Assembly (NCBI GenBank): GCA_040384325.1
Contig: JAZKJL010000005.1
Span: 496,001-560,000, forward strand
Source: JACMLX01 sp040384325
GTDB taxonomy: Bacteria; Gemmatimonadota; Gemmatimonadetes; Gemmatimonadales; Gemmatimonadaceae
DNA length: 64,000 bases
Reading direction: 5' to 3'
In this document: one piece after another, positions 24,513 through 33,068 of the stretch
How positions within the stretch are numbered: the stretch's first letter is position 1
Layout of the letters: each line of letters opens with the position of its first letter
The notes under the pieces: generated by a model
Told to the model about the DNA's origin: nothing
What the model saw: only the letters and a program-made list of their open reading frames with translations
Databases searched by the model: none
Program-made: the position numbers and the translations under genes

Positions 24513-26030
24513 ATGCCTCCCGCGATTGAGCAGCTCCTCGACAAGGTCGGTGGCATCCGCCGCATCGCCATCATGGGCGTGGGCGTGGTGGCACTGCTGG
24601 CGATCCTCGGCGTGTCGCGCTGGGCCACCAAGCCGGAACTGGTGCCGGCGTTCAGCGGCGTGCCGCTGGAGAACGTGGGCAAGATGACGGAAGCGCTGGA
24701 AGCCGCCGGCGTGGCGTACGAACTGGAGCGCGGTGGCACCGACGTGATGGTGGCGGCCACCGACCTGGCGCGTGCCCGCGTGGTGCTGGCATCGGCTGGC
24801 CTGCCGGCGCAGGGTCGCCCGGGCATGGAGCTGTTCGATCAGCCCAGCTGGGGCATGACCGACTTCGCGCAGAAGATCAACTATCGTCGCGCGCTGGAAG
24901 GTGAGTTGGAGCGCACGATCAGCACCATGAAGGGCATCGAGCGTGCGCAGGTGCACCTCGCGATCAAGGAAACGCAGGCCTTCCGCCGTGCCAGCGATGC
25001 ACCGGCCGAGGCGAGCGTGGTGGTGAAGCTGCGCAACGGGCAGCGGCCGGAAGCCGACGTGGTGCGCGGCATCTCGCAGCTGGTTGCCAGCAGCATCGAC
25101 AACCTCGAGGCACAGCGGGTGGCGGTGCTGGACGATGGTGGCCGCCTGCTCTCGCGCATGCTCGATGCCAACGATCCAGCGTCGCTGAGCAGCGCGCAGC
25201 TCGAGCAGCAGCGCGCGATGGAGGATCACCTGGCCGAGAAGGCGGCGGCGATGGTGTCGCAGATGGTGGGCAACGGCAACGCCACCGTCAGCGTGGCGGC
25301 GGACCTGAGCTTCGACCAGGTCGAGCGCATGTCGCAGGTGGTGGATCCGGAGAAGCAGGCCCTGAGCACGGAGCAGAAGGCGGAGATCACGCCGGGCGCC
25401 GAGGGCGGCGCCGGCTCCACCAACGTCGCGGCCAGCTATGACAACTCGCGCACGGTGGAGACGGTCAAGTCGGCCACCGGCGTGGTGAAGCGCCTGACGG
25501 TGTCGGTGCTGGTGAAGGACCGTCTCGATGCCAAGGGCGTGAGTGTGGCCCGCCCGGCGTCGGAACTGGCGCAGATCGATGCGCTGGTGCGCAATGCGGT
25601 CGGCTTCGACTCGACGCGCGGCGACCTGGTGAAGGTGGTCAGCACGGCCTTCGAAGGCGTGACCGCAATCCCCGCCGAGACGACGAGCGAGAAGGTGATG
25701 CGCACGGTGCAGCAGGTGCAGCGTCCCGCGCTCGGCCTGATCGGCCTCGCGATCGCGATGGTGATCGCACTGATGATGATGAAGTCGCTGAAGACGCAGT
25801 CGGCCGATGCGCGCACCATGGCGCTGGCGGCGGCGCGGCAGCCGCAGTTCGCGGGTGGCAACCAGCCCATGAACCAGCTCGGCAACGGCGTGCAGGACGA
25901 TGATCCGGCGGTGACGTACGAAGCGATGCGCATGCCGGTGAACCCGCTCAAGGAACGTGTCGTCGCGACGGCCGAGGCCTATCCCGACGTCTCCGCCAAG
26001 ATCCTCCGGAACTGGATGCGTAGTGCCTAA
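24513..26030 (+). CDS. fliF: FliF MS-ring protein
   Basis: 505 residues. N-terminal transmembrane helix (about 19-35), ring-building motifs LEAAGVAYELERGG and MELFDQPSWGMTDFAQKINY, KGIERAQVHLAI, and a second transmembrane helix (about 410-430, LIGLAIAMVIALMMM), then a cytoplasmic C-terminal tail that binds FliG. Slightly shorter than enterobacterial FliF (about 550), with a compact beta-collar region. It forms the MS ring in the inner membrane. Confidence 0.97.
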   Translation: MPPAIEQLLDKVGGIRRIAIMGVGVVALLAILGVSRWATKPELVPAFSGVPLENVGKMTEALEAAGVAYELERGGTDVMVAATDLARARVVLASAGLPAQGRPGMELFDQPSWGMTDFAQKINYRRALEGELERTISTMKGIERAQVHLAIKETQAFRRASDAPAEASVVVKLRNGQRPEADVVRGISQLVASSIDNLEAQRVAVLDDGGRLLSRMLDANDPASLSSAQLEQQRAMEDHLAEKAAAMVSQMVGNGNATVSVAADLSFDQVERMSQVVDPEKQALSTEQKAEITPGAEGGAGSTNVAASYDNSRTVETVKSATGVVKRLTVSVLVKDRLDAKGVSVARPASELAQIDALVRNAVGFDSTRGDLVKVVSTAFEGVTAIPAETTSEKVMRTVQQVQRPALGLIGLAIAMVIALMMMKSLKTQSADARTMALAAARQPQFAGGNQPMNQLGNGVQDDDPAVTYEAMRMPVNPLKERVVATAEAYPDVSAKILRNWMRSA

Positions 26031-26040
26031 CCTGCCGCGC

Positions 26041-27057
26041 ATGCGCGAAATCACGTTCGAGTCGCTGAACGGGCGACAGAAGGCAGCGCTGCTCTGCCTG
26101 GCGCTGGGCACCGACGCAGCCGCGAAGGTGACGCAGAAGCTGTCCACCGACGAGGTGGACATGCTCTCGTTCGAGATCGCGCGCATGGACGACGTGGCCG
26201 GCGAGGTCATCGACCAGGTGCTGGAGGAGTGGATCGAGTCGGCGATCGGCATCGGCTCGCTCTCCAACGGTGGCGTGGAGTTCGCGAAGGAAGTGTTGGA
26301 GAAGGCGTTCGGTCCCGGCAAGGCCGCCAGCATCCTGCGTCGTGTGCAGGGACAGCTGGCCGACACCGCCGGCCTGACGCGCCTGCGTCGCGCCGACCCG
26401 CAGCAGCTGGGCAACACGCTGCGCAACGAACATCCGCAGACCATCGCACTGGTGCTGGCGCACCTCGATCCGCAGCAGACGGCCAGCATCCTGAAGGAGA
26501 TCCCGTCGTCGAAGGGCGGCGAGGTGGTCTATCGCATGGCAGGCATGGAGAAGGTGCAGCCCGAGATGCTGATGCTGATCGAGAAGCACATCGGCTCCGA
26601 GGCCACGTCGCTGATGGCCGAAGGCACGGCGTCGGGTGGCCCGAAGGCGGTGGCCGAGGTGATGAACTTCATCTCCGGTGCGCTGGAGAAGGAGCTGCTG
26701 GAAGGCGTGGAGGAGCGCGATCCCGAGCTCTGCGAGGTGATCAAGAACCTGATGTTCGTGTTCGAGGACCTGATCACGCTCGAGGACAAGGCGATCCAGC
26801 GCGTGCTGCGCGAAGTGGAAGCGAAGAGCCTGGCGCTGGCGCTCAAGGCCGCCAGCCCGGAGCTGAAGGCGAAGATCCTCGGCTGCATGTCGCAGCGTGC
26901 GGTGGCCGCGCTGCAGGAAGAGATGGAGATGATGGGTCCGGCGCGCATGAAGGACGTCGAGGCCGCACAGACGGCGTTCGTGTCGCAGGTCCGTCGCCTC
27001 GAGGAGATGGGCGAGATCGTGATCGGCGGCAAGGGTGGAGAAGATGTCCTCATTTGA
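26041..27057 (+). CDS. fliG: FliG motor switch/torque protein
   Basis: 338 residues from ATG 26041; a GTG at 26023 would overlap fliF and add six residues. N-domain LNGRQKAALLCLALG, the middle-domain EHPQTIALVLAHLDPQQ motif (armadillo), and a charged C-terminal torque helix region (LEDKAIQRVLREVEAKSLALAL) are all present. FliG binds FliF and FliM and interacts with the stator. The stator genes motA/motB are not in this window. Confidence 0.97.
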   Translation: MREITFESLNGRQKAALLCLALGTDAAAKVTQKLSTDEVDMLSFEIARMDDVAGEVIDQVLEEWIESAIGIGSLSNGGVEFAKEVLEKAFGPGKAASILRRVQGQLADTAGLTRLRRADPQQLGNTLRNEHPQTIALVLAHLDPQQTASILKEIPSSKGGEVVYRMAGMEKVQPEMLMLIEKHIGSEATSLMAEGTASGGPKAVAEVMNFISGALEKELLEGVEERDPELCEVIKNLMFVFEDLITLEDKAIQRVLREVEAKSLALALKAASPELKAKILGCMSQRAVAALQEEMEMMGPARMKDVEAAQTAFVSQVRRLEEMGEIVIGGKGGEDVLI

Positions 27058-27781
27058 GCCGCTCTTCGCCGGCCCGGGTCGCGCGCGGATCACACCGCGC
27101 GTGGTCACGGCCGTGCGTCGCGACGATCTCTGGATGCCGGCACACGTCACCGCGCCGGCGACTTCGGCGCAATCGGTCTTCACGGCCGACCTCTCCGACG
27201 TGCGCGACTCGCGTGCGGCCGACGAAGCCGCAAGGCAGGCGGCGGCCGCAGCGGCCGAGACGGCGCGCGTGGCGGAGCTGGACGCGGCGTACCTGCGTGG
27301 CGTGAACGAAGGCCGCGAGCAGGGTGAGCAGGCCGAGCGCGCGCGGTTGCGCGGCGCGATGATGGCGGCTGAGAGTGCGCTCGACGACGTGCGCTCGGGT
27401 GAGGCGCGCTGGCTGTCGAACGTTGAGGAGAACATCGCGGCGATCGCGGTGGCGGTGGCGCAGCAGGTGGTGGCGCGCGAGGTCACGTCGGGTACCGACG
27501 TGGTGCTGGGCATCGTGACGCGTGCAGTGCAGGAGTTCGGGCTTGACCAGGCGCTGACCATCCGCGTCAACCCGAACGACCTGATGTCGCTGCAGTCGGT
27601 GGAGCGCGATTCGTCACCCGAGATGCTGTCGCTGACCCGTAACCGCGAGGCACGCTGGATGAGCGACGCCCGCATCGAGCCGGGTGGCTGCGTGGTGGAA
27701 GGCCGTGAGCGGATCGTGGATGGACGCGTGGACACGGGGTTGGAGCGCCTCTACCGCCGGCTGACGTACACCCATGTCTGA
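27044..27781 (+). CDS. fliH: FliH regulator of the export ATPase
   Basis: 245 residues from ATG 27044, preceded by GGAG; it overlaps fliG by 14 bp. The N-terminal third is variable, then a coiled segment (AAYLRGVNEGREQGEQAER) and a C-terminal globular domain (AVAQQVVAREV, DALTIRVNPNDL-like, GGCVVEGRERIVDGRVDTGL). FliH dimers hold FliI at the export gate. Overlaps fliI by 8 bp. Confidence 0.93.
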   Translation: MSSFEPLFAGPGRARITPRVVTAVRRDDLWMPAHVTAPATSAQSVFTADLSDVRDSRAADEAARQAAAAAAETARVAELDAAYLRGVNEGREQGEQAERARLRGAMMAAESALDDVRSGEARWLSNVEENIAAIAVAVAQQVVAREVTSGTDVVLGIVTRAVQEFGLDQALTIRVNPNDLMSLQSVERDSSPEMLSLTRNREARWMSDARIEPGGCVVEGRERIVDGRVDTGLERLYRRLTYTHV

Positions 27782-29129
27782 GACCCTGGTCGCGCGCGAG
27801 ATGTCGCGCCGCATCGCCGAAGTGCCGCGGCTCCAGACCTTCGGTCGGGTGGCCCGTGTGGTGGGCCTGGCGATCGAGGTCAGTGGCCTCGAGATGGGCC
27901 TCGGCGAGCTGGCGCGCATCACCAACACCAACGACACGCGCTCGGTGCTGGCCGAAGTGGTGGGCTTCCATCAGGGCGGCTGCCTGCTGATGCCGCTGGG
28001 CGAGCTGGATGGCATCGCGCCCGGGGCGAGCGTGGTGGCGCTGGGTCGTTCGTTCGGTGTGGACGTGGGCCCCGGCCTGCTGGGTCGCATCCTGAACGGC
28101 CTCGGTCATCCCATCGACGACAAGGGCAAGCTGGATGTGGAGGAGCGTGCGCCGCTGCAGGCCGAGCCGCCGAATCCGCTGCATCGCGAAGTGATCGAGA
28201 GCACGATGACCACCGGCGTGCGCGCGATCGACGGCTTGCTGACCATTGGGCACGGCCAGCGCATCGGCATCTTCGCCGGCAGCGGCGTGGGCAAGAGCAC
28301 GCTGCTGGGCATGATCGCGCGCCAGGCACAGGCCGACGTGAACGTGATCGCGCTGCTGGGCGAGCGTGGTCGTGAAGTGCGCGAGTTCATCGAGAACTCG
28401 CTGGGTGAGGAAGGGCTGAAGCGGAGCGTGATCATCGTGGCCACCGGCGACCAGGCGGCGCTGATCCGCGCCCGCGGTGCGCTGGTGGCGACGGCGATCG
28501 CCGAATACTTCCGCGACCAGGGCAAGCAGGTGCTGCTGATGGTGGACTCGATCACACGCGTGGCGATGGCCTGGCGCGAGATCGGCCTGGCCGTCGGCGA
28601 GCCGCCGACGACGAAGGGGTATCCGCCGTCGGTGTTCGCGGCGCTCCCGCGGCTGCTGGAGCGCGCCGGCAATGCGCGCAGCGGCGGCATCACCGGTGTC
28701 TACACGGTGCTGGTGGATGGCGACGACTTCAACGAGCCGATCGCCGACGCAGCCCGCTCGATCCTCGACGGCCACATCGTGCTGACGCGCAAGCTGGCGA
28801 GCGCCGGTCACTTCCCGGCCATCGACGTGCTTGAGTCGAAGAGTCGTGTGCGCGACCTGCTGATCACCGACGTGCACAAGCAGGCCGCGAACCTGCTGCT
28901 GCAGCTGGAGGCAGCGTGGCGCGAGAAGGAGGACCTGATCCTCGTCGGCGCCTATCAGAAGGGCAGCGATCCGCTGGTGGACGCGGCCATCGGGCTGCGC
29001 GATTCGCTGTTGTCGTTCCTGCGCCAGCCGCCGAGCGAGAGCACCGGCCTGGATGACGCGGTGAACCGGCTGCGCCAGCTGCAGATGCGCTTCGACCACC
29101 TGATGGGCACGCGGGTGACGGCAGCATGA
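27774..29129 (+). CDS. fliI: FliI flagellar export ATPase
   Basis: 451 residues. F1-beta-like ATPase with Walker A GSGVGKST (169-176), LLGERGREVREFIE, Walker B VLLMVDSITR and the export ATPase signature segment SVFAALPRLLERAGN. It energises export of rod, hook and filament subunits with FliH and FliJ. Stop overlaps fliJ by ATGA. Confidence 0.98.
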   Translation: MSETLVAREMSRRIAEVPRLQTFGRVARVVGLAIEVSGLEMGLGELARITNTNDTRSVLAEVVGFHQGGCLLMPLGELDGIAPGASVVALGRSFGVDVGPGLLGRILNGLGHPIDDKGKLDVEERAPLQAEPPNPLHREVIESTMTTGVRAIDGLLTIGHGQRIGIFAGSGVGKSTLLGMIARQAQADVNVIALLGERGREVREFIENSLGEEGLKRSVIIVATGDQAALIRARGALVATAIAEYFRDQGKQVLLMVDSITRVAMAWREIGLAVGEPPTTKGYPPSVFAALPRLLERAGNARSGGITGVYTVLVDGDDFNEPIADAARSILDGHIVLTRKLASAGHFPAIDVLESKSRVRDLLITDVHKQAANLLLQLEAAWREKEDLILVGAYQKGSDPLVDAAIGLRDSLLSFLRQPPSESTGLDDAVNRLRQLQMRFDHLMGTRVTAA

Positions 29130-29608
29130 GCGGCCGCTTCAAGTTCCGCCTGCAGCGCGTGCTGGAGCTGCGCGAAGAAGCCGAGCGGGCGCGCTCCGTC
29201 GCGCTGGCCGAGGCGCAGGGGCATGCCACCGCCGCACGCGATGCGCGCGAGGCGATCGCACAGGCGCGCAGCATCAATCACCAGACGCTGTCGCAGGCCA
29301 GCAACGCCGGCGCCAGCGTGGGCAGCCTGCAGCAGATGCAGTTCGTGCTGGGTGCCCTCGATGTGCGCCTGCAGCTGGCCGACAGCAGCATGGTGACCGC
29401 GGACAGCCTGGTGCGGCGCGCGCAGGACGAACTGCGCAGCGCGTTCCAGGCCCGTCATGCGCTGCACACGCTGAAGGAAAAGCAGGCCGAGGCGCATCGC
29501 CTGGCGGAACAGGGCGCCGACCGCGCGCTGATGGACGAGATCGCGCTCACCCGCTTCCACAACACGGATCCTTCTCCAACCGACTCGGAGCGCACCACCA
29601 ATGGGTAA
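29126..29608 (+). CDS. fliJ: FliJ export stalk protein
   Basis: 160 residues, a continuous antiparallel coiled coil beginning RFKFRLQRVLELREEAERARS, the typical FliJ start. It is the gamma-like stalk linking the FliI hexamer to FlhA. Overlaps both fliI and the next gene (8 bp). Confidence 0.9.
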   Translation: MSGRFKFRLQRVLELREEAERARSVALAEAQGHATAARDAREAIAQARSINHQTLSQASNAGASVGSLQQMQFVLGALDVRLQLADSSMVTADSLVRRAQDELRSAFQARHALHTLKEKQAEAHRLAEQGADRALMDEIALTRFHNTDPSPTDSERTTNG

Positions 29609-30233
29609 GCTCATCGTCCCGATCCTCGTCAGCTTCCTGCTCGGGTTGAGCGGCGGCGGATTCTACGCCGTCTACCAGGTGTCGGCGCAGCATGCGTCGG
29701 CGGTGGCGGTCGCGAAGCAGCGTGGCATCAAGCCCGACAGCCTCGCGCTCGCAGCCGCGCGTGACAGCAATCACACCGACAGCAGCAACACCGCCGCGCA
29801 CACCGACAGCGCCGCACCGGGTGAGACGCACGCCACCGCCGCGACGACCGCGCACGACACCACGACTGGCGCCGTGGCCACCACGACGCCAGTGAAGCCG
29901 GTCGCCGACACCACGCACAAGCCGGCCGCCGCGCCGATCACGCCGATCAAGTCCCCGATCGTTGCCGCGATCACCGCACCCGTCGTCACGCAGGTGAGTG
30001 GCGCGCCGACCGCCGCCGAGACGGCCGCACACCAGCGCCGCCTGGCCAAGATCTTCTCGACCATGGGCGCGAAGGACGCCGCTCGTGTGCTGGGCCAGAT
30101 GAACGACCACGACGTGAGCGTGATCCTGAACCTGCTGGGCGACCGGCAGGCGGCAGCGATCCTGACCAACCTGCCGGCCCCGCGCGCCGCGCTGCTGACC
30201 CAGATGCCGCGCCGTGGCGGAGGTGACGAATGA
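29601..30233 (+). CDS. MotE-like protein with MgtE-N domain
   Basis: 210 residues: an N-terminal transmembrane segment (5-25), a long Thr/Ala/Pro/His-rich linker (55-130) and a C-terminal MgtE_N-type domain (RLAKIFSTMGAKDAARVLGQMNDHDVSVILNLL in two parts, ending TNLPAPRAALLTQM). The family includes MotE, a periplasmic chaperone of stator-associated MotC in alpha-proteobacteria, and similar genes follow fliJ in several phyla. A role in stator or switch assembly is inferred. Confidence 0.75.
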   Translation: MGKLIVPILVSFLLGLSGGGFYAVYQVSAQHASAVAVAKQRGIKPDSLALAAARDSNHTDSSNTAAHTDSAAPGETHATAATTAHDTTTGAVATTTPVKPVADTTHKPAAAPITPIKSPIVAAITAPVVTQVSGAPTAAETAAHQRRLAKIFSTMGAKDAARVLGQMNDHDVSVILNLLGDRQAAAILTNLPAPRAALLTQMPRRGGGDE

Positions 30234-32281
30234 GCAACCTGCTGCCGGTGACCACGCCGCGCGCACGCACCGAGAACGCGCCGGAACGTCGCAGCACGGA
30301 GCCGACCGGCACCGACTTCGCGAGCTCGCTGGCATCGGTGCGCGGCCAGGAGCGGAGCGCCGGGGGCCAGGCGCGCGCCGCGGCCGTGCACGTCCGCAAC
30401 GACGAGCGTCGCACCGCGCGCAGTGAGGAGCGGACGGTCGCGGCGCAGTCGCGTTCGCAGGTGCAGGCCCTGATGCTGAGCGGCGCGATGAAGTTCGCGG
30501 CGACGCGCAGTGCCGATGCCGTCACGCGGGGCACCGTCGACACCGCCTGCCAGCTGCCGCAGGACGTTGCAGAGCCCACGCCGGCCGCGGTGGCAGCGAC
30601 GATCGACGTGCCGACGGTGATCGAGGCCGAGACACCGCCGATCGTCGCCGCAGCGTCAGCGATCGCCGAGCCGATGACCGAACCGACGGCTGGCAGCGAC
30701 GCCTCGGTGGTCGCGGCACCCGCGGCGGACATGACGGCCAGCGCCGCCGCGACCGCCGCAGCGATGCAACTGGTGGCATCGCTGCCGATCACGGATGTCG
30801 CCGTCGTCGTGGACGAGATGCCCGTCGACGTCGATGCGTTCGAGGCCAGCGACAACGACGCGGCCGCGATGCAGGCCTGGGCTGGCCGCATGGCTGCCGC
30901 CACCGACGATAGCGGCGCACCGATGCTGGTCGAAGATCACTTCGACGCACCGGCGGCGGCCGCGTCGAGCCAGATCCATGCGACGGACAGTGGCACGACG
31001 CAGGTCGGCACCGCGGCGACGTCCATCGGGCGCACCGTCACCGACACCGTCAGCACCACGCCGGTTGCCACGGCAGCCGCCGCGCGCAACGAGACACAAA
31101 CGGTGGAGCGCGACACCACACCGCTGGCGCCGAAGTTCCGCGAGCGCCTGCAGCGCGTGATGGATCGCATGAAGCGCGAGTTCGGTCACGACGTGACGGT
31201 GGTGGAGACGATCCGGTCGCAGGCGCGACAGGATGCGCTCTTCGCACAGGGACGCACGGCGCCCGGTCCGGTGGTGACGTGGACGCGCCAGTCGAAGCAC
31301 GCGCAGGGCATGGCCGCCGACCTGGTGGTGGATGGCGCCTGGCAGAACCCGGCGGGCTACGCTCATCTGGCGCAGGTGGCGAAGCAGGAAGGACTGCGGA
31401 CGCTCGGCGCGCGCGATCCGGGACACGTCGAGCTGCCGTCGGACAGTTCGGTGTCCGGCGAGACGCTGAGTGCACTGCTGAGCGACCTGCAGGGTGACGC
31501 CGGCGACACCGCGCGGAAGGTGCGCGCCGACGTGCAGACCGAGTCGCGTGCCGACACCGGTGCGGCCATGGCACGCGTCGCCAACGTGGCGCAGGTGGCG
31601 CGCGTCGCGACCGTGGCACAGGTGGCCCGCGTGGCCACGGTGGCACGTCCCGGCGCCGCACCGGCAGGCGCGGCTACGACCGGTGGTGAGCCGGTGTCGC
31701 CGCTGGCGATGAGTGCACTGCCTGCCGCGGCACTGGGCGACATGACCGGCGGCGCGCGCGTGGCGGCACCGATCGGCAACGTGAACATGGCCGACCGCAT
31801 CAGCCACCTGATGGACCTGCAGGCCACGCAGGCGGCCAAGCCGCTCAACAGCGTGCTGCTGCGCATGGACAACGTCGGCGGCATCGAGGACCAGATCCGC
31901 ATCGACACCCGCGGCACCGCAGTTGATGCACGGCTCGGCCTCGGCAACGCACAGCAGGCGGCGGAACTGAGCGGCCGCGTGAACGAACTGCGCGAAGCGC
32001 TCGAGCGTCGTGGCCTGACGGCCGATGGCGTGCGCGTGCAGGCTGCGCCGCGTGCCACCGACAGCGTGAACTTCACGCGTCCGGTCACGCCCGCGATGGA
32101 GGTGGCCGCGATGCGCGCCGCCGCCGAAGAACAGGCGCAGGGCAACACGCGCGACCAGTCGTCGCGCGACCAACAGCAGCGCGAGGCCTTCGCCCGCGAG
32201 CAGGATCGTCCCACCCCGCGCCCGTCATCCGACGACGCGCGCCACCGCTCGCGTCGCGAGCAGCCGGAGGATCGTCGATGA
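30230..32281 (+). CDS. fliK: FliK hook-length control protein with internal M15 peptidase domain
   Basis: 683 residues. Residues 1-295 are Ala/Thr/Pro-rich and disordered. Residues about 298-405 match the M15 (VanY/endolysin) peptidase fold: FRERLQRVMDRMKREFGHDV, YAQGRT-like FAQGRTAPGPVVTWTRQ, SKHAQGMAAD (zinc ligands His357 and Asp364) and RDPGHVEL (catalytic Asp396, zinc ligand His399). Residues 448-472 are 9-mer ARVATVAQV repeats. Residues about 535-605 are the FliK C-terminal domain (VNELREALERRGLTADGVRVQ). An Arg/Gln-rich tail follows. The protein lies between the motE-like gene and flgD, the usual fliK place. ATGA overlap with flgD. The peptidase domain is described further as a finding. 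Confidence 0.85.
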   Translation: MSNLLPVTTPRARTENAPERRSTEPTGTDFASSLASVRGQERSAGGQARAAAVHVRNDERRTARSEERTVAAQSRSQVQALMLSGAMKFAATRSADAVTRGTVDTACQLPQDVAEPTPAAVAATIDVPTVIEAETPPIVAAASAIAEPMTEPTAGSDASVVAAPAADMTASAAATAAAMQLVASLPITDVAVVVDEMPVDVDAFEASDNDAAAMQAWAGRMAAATDDSGAPMLVEDHFDAPAAAASSQIHATDSGTTQVGTAATSIGRTVTDTVSTTPVATAAAARNETQTVERDTTPLAPKFRERLQRVMDRMKREFGHDVTVVETIRSQARQDALFAQGRTAPGPVVTWTRQSKHAQGMAADLVVDGAWQNPAGYAHLAQVAKQEGLRTLGARDPGHVELPSDSSVSGETLSALLSDLQGDAGDTARKVRADVQTESRADTGAAMARVANVAQVARVATVAQVARVATVARPGAAPAGAATTGGEPVSPLAMSALPAAALGDMTGGARVAAPIGNVNMADRISHLMDLQATQAAKPLNSVLLRMDNVGGIEDQIRIDTRGTAVDARLGLGNAQQAAELSGRVNELREALERRGLTADGVRVQAAPRATDSVNFTRPVTPAMEVAAMRAAAEEQAQGNTRDQSSRDQQQREAFAREQDRPTPRPSSDDARHRSRREQPEDRR

Positions 32282-32961
32282 GCACAATCACGTCACCCAT
32301 CACCGTCGGGCCAGCAGTGCGCGAGCCCGGCACGCCTGGCGCGGAGCCGATCAGGAAGAAGCAGGGCGCGATGGACAAGGATGACTTCCTCAAGCTCCTG
32401 CTCGCCCAGCTGAAGAACCAGGATCCGCAGAGCCCCGCCAACGCCGACCAGATGGCGGCGCAGCTGGCGCAGTTCTCCAGCGTCGAGCAGCTGACGAACA
32501 TCGCCAAGACCCTCGAGAACCAGGGTGCATCGCAGACGTCGCTGCTGAACGAAGTCGCGGCCGGCACGGCGGTGAACAACATCGGCCGTCGCATCACGGC
32601 CGAGAGCGACCTGCTGGAACTGGATGGCAGCGGGAACGAGACGCTGGTGGTCACCGGCAACGGCGGCCCGGCGAAGCTCAACGTGTACGACCCGAACACC
32701 GGCTCGATCATCGTGTCACGCGAGATGGGATCGCTGGCCGCAGGCACCTCCGAGTTGGTCGTCGGCCGCGCGCTCAGCGACCTGCCGCCGGGTGTGTACC
32801 GCGTCACCGTCACCAACGTCGATCCGAAGGATCCGAGCGAGTGGAGCACCGCCGTCAGCGGCGTCGTCACCGGCCTCGAGACGAGCAGCACCGGCCTGCA
32901 GTACGCGATGGGTCGCCTGCGCGTGCCGCTCAGCGCCGTGTCCGGGATCAGCACCAAGTAG
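32278..32961 (+). CDS. flgD: FlgD hook cap/scaffold protein
   Basis: 227 residues. N-terminal MDKDDFLKLLLAQLKNQDPQ and QLAQFSSVEQLTNI are the FlgD signature; residues 90-220 are the Ig/Tudor-like hook-cap domain. FlgD caps the growing hook and is shed afterwards. Starts by ATGA overlap with fliK. Confidence 0.97.
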   Translation: MSTITSPITVGPAVREPGTPGAEPIRKKQGAMDKDDFLKLLLAQLKNQDPQSPANADQMAAQLAQFSSVEQLTNIAKTLENQGASQTSLLNEVAAGTAVNNIGRRITAESDLLELDGSGNETLVVTGNGGPAKLNVYDPNTGSIIVSREMGSLAAGTSELVVGRALSDLPPGVYRVTVTNVDPKDPSEWSTAVSGVVTGLETSSTGLQYAMGRLRVPLSAVSGISTK

Positions 32962-33068
32962 GCAGTGCCCGCTCCGCACGCGGAGCCGCACCACGCAGTC
33001 TGCGCCACGCGGCGCACCCGCAGTGACCACATGCAGGTTGCAGTTCACCTCCTTACCCCACTTCGCAC

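Noticed and set aside
33000..33068. Promoter for flgE
   Set aside because: Only a short CTCCG/CGGAG hairpin was seen; no sigma-54 or sigma-28 match.
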